A stretch of 64,000 nt of DNA from Nakamurella sp. PAMC28650 (GCF_014303395.1 NZ_CP060298.1:186001-250000), one strand, 5' to 3'; shown: positions 1 to 11,664, counted from the first letter of the stretch. Numbers and translations: made by a program. Notes: a model not told the origin generated them from the sequence alone.

Positions 1-90
1 AACCTGAACGGCGCCTACACCGACGTGCACACTTTCAACACGGCCGGTGCGCTGACGAACTACGCCTTCCACGTCGCAGTGGGCTGCTGA
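1..90 (+). CDS. C-terminal end of an unidentified protein (partial)
   Basis: The first frame is open from the window edge to a TGA at 88-90 and encodes 29 residues ending AFHVAVGC. The gene begins outside the window and cannot be identified from this tail. A strong hairpin 36 bases after the stop, with a convergent gene beyond it, supports this being a real gene end. Confidence 0.5.
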   Translation, partial: NLNGAYTDVHTFNTAGALTNYAFHVAVGC

Positions 91-126
91 CGCCCTTCGG
101 CGGTGTCGACATCGACGACTGAAGAC

Positions 127-159
127 GGCGGCGGTACCGAGCGCTTCGGTACCGCCGCC
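127..159. terminator. Bidirectional hairpin terminator
   Basis: A perfect 14-bp inverted repeat (GGCGGCGGTACCGA and its complement) with a five-base loop lies between the convergent partial gene and hspR. There is no clear U-tract, as is common in high-GC actinobacteria. Confidence 0.7.
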
Positions 160-179
160 TTCACGTCAGGTGGGAGACG

Positions 180-716
180 TCAGCGGCGCCGCGCCGGGCG
201 CCAGGTGACCATCGCGGTGGTGGTGTTCTGCCACGGCACCACGTCCCGCCGTAGCCCGGCAATCGCATTGGCGGCGGCGTTCGCTGCGTCGGCCTGCGAC
301 TGGTGAAGCGAGCGGTTCAGGGCGCGGACCTCGTCGGCCAGTTCCTCGGCCCGTGCGCGAAGCGCGTCGACCTGGGCCTCGAGTTCGATGATGCGCCGGA
401 TCCCGGCGCGATTGACACCGTCGTCCTGGCTGAGCTTCTGGACCTCGCGGAGCAGTTCGATGTCGCGTCGCGAGTAGCGGCGCCCACCGCCGGAGGTGCG
501 GCCGGGCGACACCAGCCCCTCACGGTCGTAGGAGCGCAACGTCTGGGCGTGCATGCCGGCCAGTTGGGCCGCCACCGAGATGACGAACAACGGCGCGTCG
601 ATCTCGAATCCGGCGGAGTCGAAGACCTGGTAGACCCCTGCCGGGAGTTCGGGCCCCGGAGCAGATGGTCCGTCGTGAACACCGGGCGCGGTACCCGGAA
701 CTCGCCGGGGGCTCAT
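180..716 (-). CDS. hspR: Heat-shock repressor HspR (MerR family)
   Basis: MerR-family repressor of the dnaK operon, 178 residues. The helix-turn-helix region around residues 44-75 reads [20 protein letters not shown] followed by [11 protein letters not shown], which is characteristic of HspR. A coiled-coil dimerisation segment follows ([21 protein letters not shown]). It is the last gene of the operon and its ATG overlaps the dnaJ stop by 4 bp. HspR is known to bind HAIR boxes with DnaK as co-repressor, and two HAIR boxes are present upstream of dnaK, giving an autoregulatory loop. The N-terminus carries about 40 Pro/Gly-rich residues before the HTH, longer than in typical HspR, so a later start is possible. 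Confidence 0.95.
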   Translation of the reverse strand: MSPRRVPGTAPGVHDGPSAPGPELPAGVYQVFDSAGFEIDAPLFVISVAAQLAGMHAQTLRSYDREGLVSPGRTSGGGRRYSRRDIELLREVQKLSQDDGVNRAGIRRIIELEAQVDALRARAEELADEVRALNRSLHQSQADAANAAANAIAGLRRDVVPWQNTTTAMVTWRPARRR

Positions 717-1885
717 GACGAATCCTGCGTGACACCCAACGCCCTGGTGATCGCCGGCCGGGGATCCTCGGTCTGGGCGGCCGCGAAGGCTTCCATCGCC
801 GCCGCCGCCTCGGTGGAGAGCTTCTGCGGCACAGCTACTTCCACGGTGACGATGAGGTCGCCGGTGACATCCTTGCGCTTCACCCCGGCACCCTTCACGC
901 GCAGTTTGCGGCCCGAAGCCGTCCCGGGGGCCACCCGCAGCCGTACCGAACCGGTCAGCGTGGGCACCGTCAGATCCGTACCGAGCACCAGTTCCGGGAA
1001 GGTGACCGGGACCGTCAGGGTGAGGTTGTCGCCGCTGCGACCGAACAGTTCGTGGCCGCTGACGTGCACCACCACGAACAGGTCACCGTGCGGGCCACCG
1101 CCGCTACCGGCATCGCCCTTTCCTGCCAGCCGGATGCGCTGGCCGTCGGACACGCCGGCCGGAATGCGGGTGGACAGGGTGCGCGACTGCAGGACGGTGC
1201 GCTCGCCGTGGCAGGTGGGGCACGGGTCGTCGATGATCGATCCGGACCCGTGGCAGTTGGTGCAGGGCTCGGAGAATGCGAAGGAACCCTGATTGCGGGT
1301 GGTCAGGCCGGTCCCGTTGCAGACCGGGCAGTCGTGCGCCGACGTACCTGGCTTCGCACCGGTGCCCAGACACGTCGGGCAGGTGCCGCGCTCGGCGAGC
1401 CGGATCGGGATGGTGACACCGGAAACGGACTCGGTGAAGGAGATCCGCACCTCGGTCTCGACATCGCCGCCGCGCTTGGCCCTGGCCGCCCTGGTGTTGG
1501 TGGCGCCGCGGTTGAACAGGCCACCGAAGATGTCGCCCAGACCGCCGGCGCCGCCCCCGCCCTGATTGCGCAGCAGATCGTTGATGTCGAATCCACCCGC
1601 AGCCCCGCCACCGCCGCGCTGACCGCCGAAGCCACCGAACCCGCCGGTACCGACCAGCTGTCGGGCCTCGTCGTACTCCTTGCGCTTCGTGTCGTCGGAC
1701 AGTACGTCGTACGCCTCGGAGACGGTCTTGAACTTCTCCTCGGCCTGCTTGTTGTTCGGGTTCTTGTCCGGATGGAGATCCCTGGCGAGCTTCCGGTAGG
1801 CCTTCTTGATCTCGGCCGCAGTTGCCGTCTTGCTCACGCCCAACGCGGCGTAGAAGTCCTTCTCGTAGTAATCCTTGGCACTCAC
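713..1885 (-). CDS. dnaJ: Co-chaperone DnaJ (Hsp40)
   Basis: Type I Hsp40 of 390 residues that stimulates DnaK ATPase and binds unfolded clients. The J domain occupies residues 1-75 ([20 protein letters not shown], with the HPD motif in LHPDKNP). A Gly/Phe-rich linker follows, then a zinc-finger region with four CxxCxGxx repeats ([32 protein letters not shown]) and a C-terminal substrate-binding domain. The start is GTG. It lies 94 bp after grpE, and that gap holds a large palindromic element. It overlaps hspR by 4 bp. Confidence 0.96.
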   Translation of the reverse strand: MSAKDYYEKDFYAALGVSKTATAAEIKKAYRKLARDLHPDKNPNNKQAEEKFKTVSEAYDVLSDDTKRKEYDEARQLVGTGGFGGFGGQRGGGGAAGGFDINDLLRNQGGGGAGGLGDIFGGLFNRGATNTRAARAKRGGDVETEVRISFTESVSGVTIPIRLAERGTCPTCLGTGAKPGTSAHDCPVCNGTGLTTRNQGSFAFSEPCTNCHGSGSIIDDPCPTCHGERTVLQSRTLSTRIPAGVSDGQRIRLAGKGDAGSGGGPHGDLFVVVHVSGHELFGRSGDNLTLTVPVTFPELVLGTDLTVPTLTGSVRLRVAPGTASGRKLRVKGAGVKRKDVTGDLIVTVEVAVPQKLSTEAAAAMEAFAAAQTEDPRPAITRALGVTQDSS

Positions 1886-1918
1886 CAGGAACCTCCTTTC
1901 CGTTGTCGAAGTGAGCGA

Positions 1919-1962
1919 ACGTCCTGCAAAGTGCGCGCAATAGGCACCACTTTGCAGGACGT
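1919..1962. repeat. Extragenic palindromic element, copy 1
   Basis: Two 15-base arms (ACGTCCTGCAAAGTG at 1919-1933 and its complement at 1948-1962) flank a 14-base loop; further pairing (CGAAC/GTTCG) extends outward. A near-identical element lies at 40950-40992. Here it sits inside the chaperone operon between grpE and dnaJ, so it would form a long hairpin in the mRNA. Confidence 0.85.
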
Positions 1963-1979
1963 CGTCGTTCGGGGTGCCG

Positions 1980-2683
1980 CTACTCGACGATTTCCGCGTC
2001 GACGACGTCCTCGTCGGAGCCGACCTCGGCGTCTGGGGCTGCGGGTGCGTCGTCCTCGCCGGGGCCGGTGACGCCGACGACGGCCGGCCGGACGAGCCGG
2101 TCGCCGAGCGAGTAACCGTGGCGCATCACCGTTGTCACGGTCTGCACCGCGACGTCGGCCGAGGTGGCGAACTGCACCGCCTCGTGCAGCGCAGGATCGA
2201 ACTCGTCACCGACGGCGCCGAACTGGGTCAGCCCGGCCTTGGTCAGCACGCCGGTCAGACGGTCGGCGACCGCCTTGAACGCTCCGGTGAGATCGCCGTG
2301 CCGGTCGGCGTTGTCGATGTCGTCCATCACCGTCAGCATCTCCGTCAGGACGGAGGCCCTCGCGTTCTTGACGACCAGCTCCCGGTCGCGGTCGACCCGC
2401 TTGCGGTAGTTGGCGTACTCCGCCGTCACCCGCTGCAGGTCGGAGGTGCGCTCCGCAGCTTCCTGCTGGGCGGCCTCCAGAGCGAGTTCCTCGTCCGTCT
2501 GCACCGAGATCGGCTGCAAGGCCTCCTCCGGATTGCCCGGGTCGGACTTGCGCCCGAACGGTGAGGAGAAGAACCCGCCAGAACTGCGCACCTCCCCCGT
2601 CTCGGGATCGATGCGACGGTTGTCGTTGATCACGACCGGTTCTTCACCTCCCGCGCGTGGCCCGTGGCTGTCTTCCGAGGAGC

Positions 2684-2687
<4 letters not shown>
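1980..2687 (-). CDS. grpE: Nucleotide exchange factor GrpE
   Basis: GrpE of 235 residues releases ADP from DnaK. A long acidic and polar N-terminus precedes the coiled-coil ([20 protein letters not shown], then [15 protein letters not shown]) and the conserved core ([15 protein letters not shown]-like stretch, [27 protein letters not shown]). An acidic tail ends the protein. ATG overlaps the dnaK stop by 4 bp, so translation is probably coupled. Confidence 0.95.
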
Positions 2688-4546
<1,859 letters not shown>

Positions 4547-4622
4547 GCGTTCCTCCTGCGATGAGTTCCTGGTGGGCCCGCGCCGACCGGCACGCGCCCG
4601 TTGGCTGGATGCTTCCGGGCTG

Positions 4623-4643
4623 GTTGAGCGTTGGACGCTCAAG
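4623..4643 (-). promoter_or_regulatory. HAIR operator 2 (HspR site)
   Basis: GTTGAGC-N7-GCTCAAG matches the HspR-associated inverted repeat CTTGAGT-N7-ACTCAAG closely. It lies downstream of the predicted -10 of dnaK. Confidence 0.85.
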
Positions 4644-4652
4644 GCTTCCTCC

Positions 4653-4681
4653 AGCATGCCCAGCCTTCGGGCCGCTGTCAA
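4653..4681 (-). promoter_or_regulatory. dnaK promoter
   Basis: On the minus strand a perfect TTGACA (-35, 4681-4676) is followed after 17 bases by CATGCT (-10). The promoter sits exactly between the two HAIR boxes, as expected for HspR repression. Confidence 0.7.
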
Positions 4682-4686
4682 ACCAC

Positions 4687-4707
4687 CTTGAGCGGATCAC
4701 GCTCAAC
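4687..4707 (-). promoter_or_regulatory. HAIR operator 1 (HspR site)
   Basis: CTTGAGC-N7-GCTCAAC lies just upstream of the -35 box of dnaK. It matches the HAIR consensus with the same 7-base spacer as its partner. Confidence 0.88.
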
Positions 4708-4732
4708 TTTGCTGATCGTTCCAACTGACGGG

Positions 4733-4753
4733 TGCCCGGGATTGTTCCCGGCA
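4733..4753 (-). terminator. Hairpin after the transglycosylase gene
   Basis: TGCCCGGG, a 6-base loop and CCCGGCA can pair with one bulge immediately after the stop of the gene starting at 6524. It would separate that transcript from the dnaK promoter. Confidence 0.5.
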
Positions 4754-4757
4754 GGCC

Positions 4758-6524
4758 TCACCTGTTGACGATGTAGCCCTGGTAGCCGCCGCCGTTGCGC
4801 AGGGAGACCAGCCCGGGGACGTTGTGGATCGACCCGTAGGTGTTGATCGCGTAGTTCAGGCCGGCGTAGAGGTTCGCCGCCGGATTGAACAGGTCGTTAG
4901 GGAGTTGGGAGGATCGGTAGGTGTCGAAGGTCGGTCTGATGACCTGGATCAGACCCTCGGACGGATGGCCCTGCTGGGCGTTGATGTCGTAGTTGTTGAT
5001 GGCGTTCGGGTCGCCGCTGGATTCGTACTGGATCATGATGTCCACGTCCCCCACCTCGGACGATGGCTGGTTCAGCACGGACAGCACGCAGTACACCACC
5101 GGGTTCCACTGCGTGATCGAATCACCGGACGGGTCCGTCCTGGCGAGGTTGCAGCGGGCCGCGCCGGTGCCGTCGAGGAAGACACCGAGCACGTCGACCT
5201 GGATGTCGGCGCTTCCCACCCCGGCATTGAACAGCACCACCTTGCCGTCGGACCTGACCGGCAGGATGACGAGGTTCGAGACCGCGGCGCCCGGCACGTA
5301 GTTGATGTTCGAGGTCGTCGGCTGCGCCACGCCCGTCGGATAGACCGACAGGTAGCCCCCGCCGGTCGGCTTCACCGTGACGTTGAGGGCGATCGAAGTC
5401 GTTCCGGGACCTGGGATCTCGCCCAGCCCGCCGACCTGCACGGTGATGCTTCCGTGCGGCGCGACGGGCCCGGCGGCGCCGAGCCCGGTGGTCGTGTCCA
5501 CCACGCGGGCCGCCGTGAACGTCAGGAACGAGCCGAAGACCGCCGGATAACCGCCCAGATAGTAACCGAGCATGTCGACGACCGTGTTGACCGGGCGGGT
5601 GGAGCCGTTGAACAGCGACACCTGCCCGGCCGGGGAAACCGGCACGATCGTCAGGCCGGACCGGGCCTGACCGGCGATAAAGCTCACGTTGGAGGTCCCG
5701 GGCCTCGGGCCGGATCGCGGGAAGACCGTCACCGAGCCGTTGGCCGTCGCGCCGAAGACACCCACGTTGAGCACCACCGCCCGCGCGCCGGCCGGGACTC
5801 CGCCCACCCCGCCGACGGTGAGCACCCTGGTCGCCGTCGCACCAAGGGAGGCTCGCGCGCCGCCCAGTCCGCTGCGGGTGTCCATGATGCGCTGCGCCGC
5901 CACCACCTGGAAGGCGCCGGAGTCGGTCGGCGTTCCGGACGTGTAGTAGCCGGCCGTGTCCGCGACCAACTGCACCGAGCCGGTTCCGGCGCCGTAGAAC
6001 AGCCGGATGCGACCACCGGCCCCGACCCGCACGACGACGGTGTTCGCGATGGTCTGCCCGGCGGCGAAGTCGATGTTCGAGGTGGCCGGACGGGCGAAAC
6101 CGTCTGGGTAGACGGTGAGGTAGCCGGCCAACGTCGGATTGGTCACCGTCAGGGTCAGCACGATGGACGCTGCGCCGGTGGGCGGGATGCCACCCTTTGC
6201 CGTCACCGACAGCAGGATCTCGTGGTTGCCGGCCAGCGGCCCGCCGGCCCCGAGCCCCGACCGGGTGTCCAGGATGCGGGCGGACGAGACCGGGACGTAG
6301 GAACCGGCCGGCCGGCCGGCTGCGGCCGACGATGCTGCTCCGAGGGCCTGGACCGCCGCCTGGTGACCCGCCGCCTGGTGAACGACGGCCTGGTCAACGA
6401 CCGCCTGGTGAACGACGGCCTGGTGCCCGACGGCCTGGGCCGGAACGACACCCAGGCCGAGGCCCACCACGGCCACCCACCCCAGGATGAAAGCCCTTGC
6501 CGTGGTTCGATTGACAGCGGTCAT
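4758..6524 (-). CDS. Secreted lytic transglycosylase-like protein
   Basis: 588 residues. A signal peptide (about 1-31, ILGWVAVVGLGLGVVPAQA) is followed by a low-complexity stretch of repeated HQAVV units. Three imperfect repeats, each opening near RILDTRSGLGA or RVVDTTTGLGA and about 130 residues long, form a central beta-rich region. The last ~120 residues resemble an SLT lysozyme-like fold: IMIQYESSGDPNAIN with the presumed catalytic Glu, then GHPSEGLIQVIRPTFDTY. Its likely role is peptidoglycan cleavage outside the membrane. GGAG lies 6 bases before the ATG. It is monocistronic and divergent from the SEC-C gene. The function of the RILDTRSGLG repeats is unknown. Confidence 0.8.
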   Translation of the reverse strand: MTAVNRTTARAFILGWVAVVGLGLGVVPAQAVGHQAVVHQAVVDQAVVHQAAGHQAAVQALGAASSAAAGRPAGSYVPVSSARILDTRSGLGAGGPLAGNHEILLSVTAKGGIPPTGAASIVLTLTVTNPTLAGYLTVYPDGFARPATSNIDFAAGQTIANTVVVRVGAGGRIRLFYGAGTGSVQLVADTAGYYTSGTPTDSGAFQVVAAQRIMDTRSGLGGARASLGATATRVLTVGGVGGVPAGARAVVLNVGVFGATANGSVTVFPRSGPRPGTSNVSFIAGQARSGLTIVPVSPAGQVSLFNGSTRPVNTVVDMLGYYLGGYPAVFGSFLTFTAARVVDTTTGLGAAGPVAPHGSITVQVGGLGEIPGPGTTSIALNVTVKPTGGGYLSVYPTGVAQPTTSNINYVPGAAVSNLVILPVRSDGKVVLFNAGVGSADIQVDVLGVFLDGTGAARCNLARTDPSGDSITQWNPVVYCVLSVLNQPSSEVGDVDIMIQYESSGDPNAINNYDINAQQGHPSEGLIQVIRPTFDTYRSSQLPNDLFNPAANLYAGLNYAINTYGSIHNVPGLVSLRNGGGYQGYIVNR

Positions 6525-6723
6525 CGTTTTCTCCGATTTTTCTCAGAAACTCATCGGCCATTGCCCGGTGGATCGATCAGGTCAGGGCGCAACCAAATTC
6601 ACTGTGTGTGTCGTGCAAGTGACCCCTCGTGGTCGAAGCGTAACTGCCGGCAGAGGAATTGCGGATATTTCTTTCCGGCCACCCTGGCGACAGGAGGTGC
6701 CGAAAACCGGCAGGATATGTCCC

Positions 6724-8721
6724 GTGACCGACAAAACCATCCACACCATCGTCGACATCATGCGAGATCGCGCGTCCATGCCACTGCCTGCGCTCCTGTC
6801 GGAGCTCCGGCGGCGGCACCTGCCGTTGACGCGCGACGAATTCGATGTGACCTGGGAGGACGAGGGCCTGCAATTGCTGGCCAGGGTGGAGTTGACCGAC
6901 CCGGAAGTCCTCATCAACCTGCCTCTGGCGCTCGCCGGCCGGACCTTCACGCACCGGCTCACGGACGAGGAGGTGGAGCGCGATCTGCTCGTCACCGCTC
7001 CGGACTTCACCGCCATCTGGCCCCTGCTGGACCTCAGTCCCTACGACCGACTCGACGGCCGGACGATCGGGGACGATTTCGACGAAGAGTCACTGCAGGC
7101 GGTCATCCGGCTGCCGGAGGGGACCCTGGCGGGCCACCAGGCGGGATCGATGGTCTGCATCTCGGTGGCTGCAGACGGCCTGCATCTGGCGCCGGCCCCC
7201 GAGCCGGAGCCGCACGAGTCGGCCCGCCTGGTCTCGGTGCTCGTGGAGGACTACCTCGAGGTCTTCGGCGGGGATCTCGTCAGGGCCGACCAGGAGGACA
7301 TCGAGGACGAGGCGGAGCTGCTCGCGGACACCCCGGAGGCGCGCGGACCCGTCGCCCTCGAGGAGTTCATGGCCATGGTGATCGCCCGTCACGATCAGAT
7401 CTTCACCGCTCCGGGTCCCCCGATCACCGACGTGCTGGAGCAACTCGGGCTGGACCACGATCATGGCGCCATCGCAGTGGCCGGGTTCGACTTCGCGGCC
7501 GAGGACGAAGCGCGCAGCGAAGCCGAAGAACTCGAGATGCTCATCGAAACCTACGATCTCGACCGCCCGCAGGCCGAAGTCGTGCTGGCGTTCGCAGCGA
7601 AGATCGACGAACTGCACGACGCCGTCCACGATTGGACCGACGACGGGAACGACGAGGACGCCCTCCCGGACCTCGGCATCGACGACCTGGTTCCACTGCT
7701 TCCGGTGCTGTCGGATCCGATGGTGGTGGTCGCCATCGCCGAGGAGACTCTGGCCGGCGATCCCCATCTCGGCGTGATCCTGACGATGATGCTCGGCGCG
7801 CTCGACGAGCAGGTGCCCCGTCGCGCCCTGGCCGGGTTCATCTGGCTGCAGGGGCGTTGTGCCGATGTCCTCGGTGACGTCCTGGTGGCGGAGGCCGCCT
7901 ACACCCGCGCCCTGGACCTTGATTCCGATCATTTCCCGGCCATGCGTGAACTCGCCCGCATCGCCTCCCTTCGCGGTGACGCCGGCAGGGCCGTCTCGCT
8001 CCTGTTGCGTGCCGGAGTGTCGCCCCAGGACCCGGAGCTGGCCATCATCTCTCCGTTCGCCGGTGAACAGCGGCGCGACGTCGGCCGCAACGACGACTGC
8101 TGGTGCGGATCCGGTCGGAAGTACAAGAAATGCCATCTGGGGAAGTCGGATCACTCCCTCGCGTCCCGCTGGGAGTGGCTCTACCACAAGGCATCGCACT
8201 GGGTGCGCAGCGGGCGCGGGCGGGACCTGCTGGTCGAGCTCGCCGCCACCAGAGCCCATCCGGACACCGACCCGGCGGCTCTGATCGCCGCGGTCAACGA
8301 TCCGCTGGTGATGGACGTGACGCTGTTCGAGGGCGGATTGCTGGCCGAGTTCCTCGACGAGCGAGGAGGCCTGCTGCCGTCGGACGAGCTCGAGCTCGCG
8401 ACCACCTGGCTGCGCTCCACCCGGGGGTTGTTCCAGGTCGAGAACGTGAGTCGCGCAACGGGTCTCCGGGTCAAGAACGTGGTCACCGGTGACACCGCGG
8501 AAGTGCCGTCCCCACCGGGCAAGGTCAAGGTCGGTGGACTGGTCTGCCTTCGTCTGCTGCCCACCGGCTCCTCGTGGGTGGTCGGCGGCGGCGTGCAGAC
8601 GGTGAGCCCGGGCGCGCGCGAGATGGTCCTGGCGATGCTCGATCTGCAGGACGACGACGATGTCGACCCGGAGCGGGTGGTCAGCGTCCTGAGCGCGCAG
8701 CCGGTGAACGCAGCCTCCTGA
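6724..8721 (+). CDS. SEC-C motif protein of unknown function
   Basis: 665 residues, acidic, no membrane segments. A SEC-C zinc-binding motif (GRNDDCWCGSGRKYKKCH) lies at about residues 454-471, like the C-terminal tail of SecA and many unrelated proteins. A TPR-like segment (AEAAYTRALDLDSDHFPAMR) stands just before it. GTG at 6724 was chosen, with AGGA upstream, because the preceding in-frame codons read through promoter sequence with no domain character. It may bind metal or nucleic acid; no reaction can be assigned. It is followed 22 bp later by a membrane protein gene and may be cotranscribed with it. Confidence 0.8.
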   Translation: MTDKTIHTIVDIMRDRASMPLPALLSELRRRHLPLTRDEFDVTWEDEGLQLLARVELTDPEVLINLPLALAGRTFTHRLTDEEVERDLLVTAPDFTAIWPLLDLSPYDRLDGRTIGDDFDEESLQAVIRLPEGTLAGHQAGSMVCISVAADGLHLAPAPEPEPHESARLVSVLVEDYLEVFGGDLVRADQEDIEDEAELLADTPEARGPVALEEFMAMVIARHDQIFTAPGPPITDVLEQLGLDHDHGAIAVAGFDFAAEDEARSEAEELEMLIETYDLDRPQAEVVLAFAAKIDELHDAVHDWTDDGNDEDALPDLGIDDLVPLLPVLSDPMVVVAIAEETLAGDPHLGVILTMMLGALDEQVPRRALAGFIWLQGRCADVLGDVLVAEAAYTRALDLDSDHFPAMRELARIASLRGDAGRAVSLLLRAGVSPQDPELAIISPFAGEQRRDVGRNDDCWCGSGRKYKKCHLGKSDHSLASRWEWLYHKASHWVRSGRGRDLLVELAATRAHPDTDPAALIAAVNDPLVMDVTLFEGGLLAEFLDERGGLLPSDELELATTWLRSTRGLFQVENVSRATGLRVKNVVTGDTAEVPSPPGKVKVGGLVCLRLLPTGSSWVVGGGVQTVSPGAREMVLAMLDLQDDDDVDPERVVSVLSAQPVNAAS

Positions 8722-8743
8722 CGGGGCCCTACGCTGCTGTTTC

Positions 8744-9907
8744 GTGAACTCCGTCCTGCATTCCGCGGCCGCCGTCGCGGGTCTGGCACTGGTCGTCGCG
8801 GTCTGGAGAGCGGCGATCCTGGCCCTGGCGGTCGCTCGCCCGACTCGCAGCGTGCTGCTGTACCGGGCCTGGATCGCTCTGGTCAGAGCGCCGGTCGATG
8901 CCATCGCCAAGCGGGTCTCCTACGCTCGCCGTGACGCCCTGCTGGCGCCGATCGGTTCGTTGGTGATGATCTCGCTGGTGCCGTTCTGGCTGGCGCTCTT
9001 CGGTGTCGGATACGGGCTGATCTTCTACGGCGTCGGCGGACTCTCGATGTCCGGAGCCCTCCGCGAATCCGGGTCCAGCTTGTTCACCCTGGGTTTCTCG
9101 TCACCCAGAGGTGGTGTCGCGACGATTGTCTCGTTCCTCGCCGCCATCACCGGACCATTGTTGATCGCCCTGCTGATCGGCTACCTGCCGACGCTCTACG
9201 GAGCGTTCAACCGTCGCGAGACCGAGGTCAGCCTGCTGGCCGGCCGCGGCGGGGATCCGGCCTGGGGCCCGGTGATCCTGGTCCGCTACCAATTGGCCGA
9301 CGTCGTCGGTCAGCTGGCCGATCTGTTCGCGAGCTGGGAGCGGCTCGTCGCCGACATCGCCGAGAGTCACACGTCCTACCCGACCCTGGCCTTCTTCCGC
9401 TCGCCCGACCTGCGGCGCAGCTGGTTGACGTCCCTGATGGCAGTGATGGATGCCGCGGCCATCCAACTGGCGCGGACACCGTCGGCAGCCTCGGCGTCGT
9501 CTCGGTTGGTCATCACCGGCGGCATCTCGGCCCTGAAGTCGATCAATGCAGCGCAGCGCCTCCCGGTGATCGACGACCCGTTGCCCAACGACCCGATCAG
9601 CCTGACCTACGAGGAGTTCCACGAGGCCTGGCTGATGCTGGATCGGGTCGGCTACCCGTCGGAGACCCAGCCCGAACAGGCATGGAAGGATTTCAAGGGG
9701 TGGCGGGTGAACTGGGAGCAGAACGCATTCTTGCTGGCCCGGAAGATCGACTCGCCACCGCTGGACTGGTCGGGCCCCCGCAACGGCAACATTCCCCGGC
9801 TGGTCCGGGATCGCCCGCGCAACCGACGCCACGACGATCTGGACGGCCTGAACGTCTCGCTCCGCCTGCGCCCGGCGACCGAGCCTGATCAGCCACCCCC
9901 GGCCTGA
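8744..9907 (+). CDS. Membrane protein of unknown function
   Basis: 387 residues starting with GTG. Hydrophobic segments lie near residues 10-30, 68-100 and 135-160 (LAAITGPLLIALLIGYLPTL), followed by a soluble domain of about 220 residues. The arrangement of few N-terminal helices plus a long cytoplasmic domain recalls channel-like proteins, but no filter motif was seen. It follows the SEC-C gene by 22 bp on the same strand and ends before a hairpin. Confidence 0.7.
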   Translation: MNSVLHSAAAVAGLALVVAVWRAAILALAVARPTRSVLLYRAWIALVRAPVDAIAKRVSYARRDALLAPIGSLVMISLVPFWLALFGVGYGLIFYGVGGLSMSGALRESGSSLFTLGFSSPRGGVATIVSFLAAITGPLLIALLIGYLPTLYGAFNRRETEVSLLAGRGGDPAWGPVILVRYQLADVVGQLADLFASWERLVADIAESHTSYPTLAFFRSPDLRRSWLTSLMAVMDAAAIQLARTPSAASASSRLVITGGISALKSINAAQRLPVIDDPLPNDPISLTYEEFHEAWLMLDRVGYPSETQPEQAWKDFKGWRVNWEQNAFLLARKIDSPPLDWSGPRNGNIPRLVRDRPRNRRHDDLDGLNVSLRLRPATEPDQPPPA

Positions 9908-9969
9908 TCCGCGTCGCCGGGTCGAGGGGTCCGGCTCGAAGTCGGCGGGCGGGCCTGCACAGACCTGAC

Positions 9970-9991
9970 GCGTCCGGCTCGTTCCGGACGC
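9970..9991 (+). terminator. Hairpin terminator
   Basis: An 8-bp stem (GCGTCCGG/CCGGACGC) with a 6-base loop lies after the membrane protein gene and just before the GTG of the phosphoesterase gene. Confidence 0.55.
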
Positions 9992-10005
9992 ACCATAATC
10001 AGCCG

Positions 10006-11652
10006 GTGACTCTCACCGATCGCTCGTCGATCATCGGCGGCCCGCGGTCCGATCTCGGATATTGGCAACTGTCCGCCGGCCCCGGCGAACAGCACACCTC
10101 CCGGAACGAGTACCTGCCGACCGGACGACTTCCGGTGGAGAGCAGACCACTGCTGACGGTGGCGCACCTGTCCGATCTGCATCTGTGCGACACCCAGTCC
10201 CCGGCCCGCGGCGAGTTCCTGGACCGTTGGTCGGATCCGGATTCTCCGCTGCGGCCGGTGCTGGGCATCATCGGGGCCTACCGAGCGCAGGACTGTCTCA
10301 CCATCCAGGTCGGTGCCGCGATGGTCCGGGCCATCAATGCCGTCCGGCGCGGCCCGGTGGGCGGAGCCGAGATCGACTGGGCCATCACCACCGGCGACGT
10401 CGTCGACAGCGCCCAGACCAACGAGTTGGGTTGGTACATCAACCTTCTCGACGGCGGGCGAATCATCCCGGACTCGGGATCGACGGAGCGCTACGAGGGC
10501 GTCGCCGATCACGACTTCTGGCACGAGGCGTTCTGGCATCCGGACCCGGCCCGGAACGCCGACGGGTCCGCAAGACCGGACCGCCCGAGGCGGCTCTTCG
10601 GTTTCCCTGACGCAGCAGGCCTTCTCGACACTCTCCGGGAGCCGTTCGATTCACCCGGGTTGAGCATGCCATGGCTGGCGGTCCACGGCAACCACGACCA
10701 ACTCGTGCAGGGCAACATCCCGGCCATCGGAGAATTCGCGCACGCGTCGATGGCCGACCGGAAGGCCATCGACCTCCCCGCGCACTGGACGATCGAGGAG
10801 ATCGCGCAATTCTGCGGTGCGGTCGACTCGACCGAGCAGGACGGCCTGGACCGCTGGGGCGAGATGCTCACCCGGCAGATCACGCCGGATCCGGCCCGCC
10901 GCACGATCAGTCGCGCCGAATTCGTCGCCGCACATTTCCGCCCCGCTGCACGACCGGCCGGACACGGGCTACCGGACCGGCAGGGCTCGCAGTGCTACTA
11001 CCGTCACGACCACCGGCCGGCCCAGGTCCGGGACCGCGTGGTGACCGTCCTGGTGCTGGACGCGGTGAACGAGCACGGCGGTTACCAGGGCAGTCTGGAC
11101 GCTCCCCAGTTGGCGTGGCTCGAGGACGAGCTGACGGCGGCCGATCGCGAGAAGCGTTACGTGGTGCTGGCTTCCCATCACACCCTGGCCGACCTGGTGA
11201 ACGACCGGCGCGAGCCGGGCTCGTCACGTCGGGTGCTGACCGCCGAACTGGCCCAGGTGCTGGACGCCCACCCCAGTGTGGTGCTGTGGATCAACGGTCA
11301 CACCCACATCACCAGGGTGACACCGCACGGTGATCAGGCCGACCGGACAGCTCATGCCTGGTGGGAGGTCACCGCGCCCTCGCTGATCGACTTCCCGCAG
11401 CAGGGCCGCATCGTGGAACTCCTCCGGTCGGCGAACGGCACCCTGACCATCGCCGTTACAATGGTCGATCACAGCGGCGAATTACCGTGGTCGGGCCGCG
11501 TCGATTCGATCAACGCGATCGCCGGTCTCTCCCGCCAACTGGCCGCGAACGACTGGCAGTTCCGACCTGACGACTTCGGCGCTCATCCGCTGACCGGCAC
11601 GCCGTTGGATCGAAATGTCCTGCTCCACCTGCCAGATCCCTTCCCCGCCTGA
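10006..11652 (+). CDS. Metallophosphoesterase (TIGR03767-like)
   Basis: 548 residues with the full calcineurin-like set of motifs: HLSDLHLCD (about 53-61), TTGDVVDSAQTNE, VHGNHD, ASHHTL and NGHTH. These residues bind a di-metal centre that hydrolyses phosphoesters; the physiological substrate is not known. The size and N-terminal sequence resemble the actinobacterial TIGR03767 family. No obvious signal peptide is visible. The start is GTG, 14 bases after a hairpin, and the gene stands alone. Confidence 0.85.
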   Translation: MTLTDRSSIIGGPRSDLGYWQLSAGPGEQHTSRNEYLPTGRLPVESRPLLTVAHLSDLHLCDTQSPARGEFLDRWSDPDSPLRPVLGIIGAYRAQDCLTIQVGAAMVRAINAVRRGPVGGAEIDWAITTGDVVDSAQTNELGWYINLLDGGRIIPDSGSTERYEGVADHDFWHEAFWHPDPARNADGSARPDRPRRLFGFPDAAGLLDTLREPFDSPGLSMPWLAVHGNHDQLVQGNIPAIGEFAHASMADRKAIDLPAHWTIEEIAQFCGAVDSTEQDGLDRWGEMLTRQITPDPARRTISRAEFVAAHFRPAARPAGHGLPDRQGSQCYYRHDHRPAQVRDRVVTVLVLDAVNEHGGYQGSLDAPQLAWLEDELTAADREKRYVVLASHHTLADLVNDRREPGSSRRVLTAELAQVLDAHPSVVLWINGHTHITRVTPHGDQADRTAHAWWEVTAPSLIDFPQQGRIVELLRSANGTLTIAVTMVDHSGELPWSGRVDSINAIAGLSRQLAANDWQFRPDDFGAHPLTGTPLDRNVLLHLPDPFPA

Positions 11653-11664
11653 ACTCACCGGTTC

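Noticed and set aside
6525-6723. A c-di-AMP riboswitch upstream of the wall hydrolase gene
   Set aside because: The gene type made it plausible, but I could not find the conserved core elements in the minus-strand leader.
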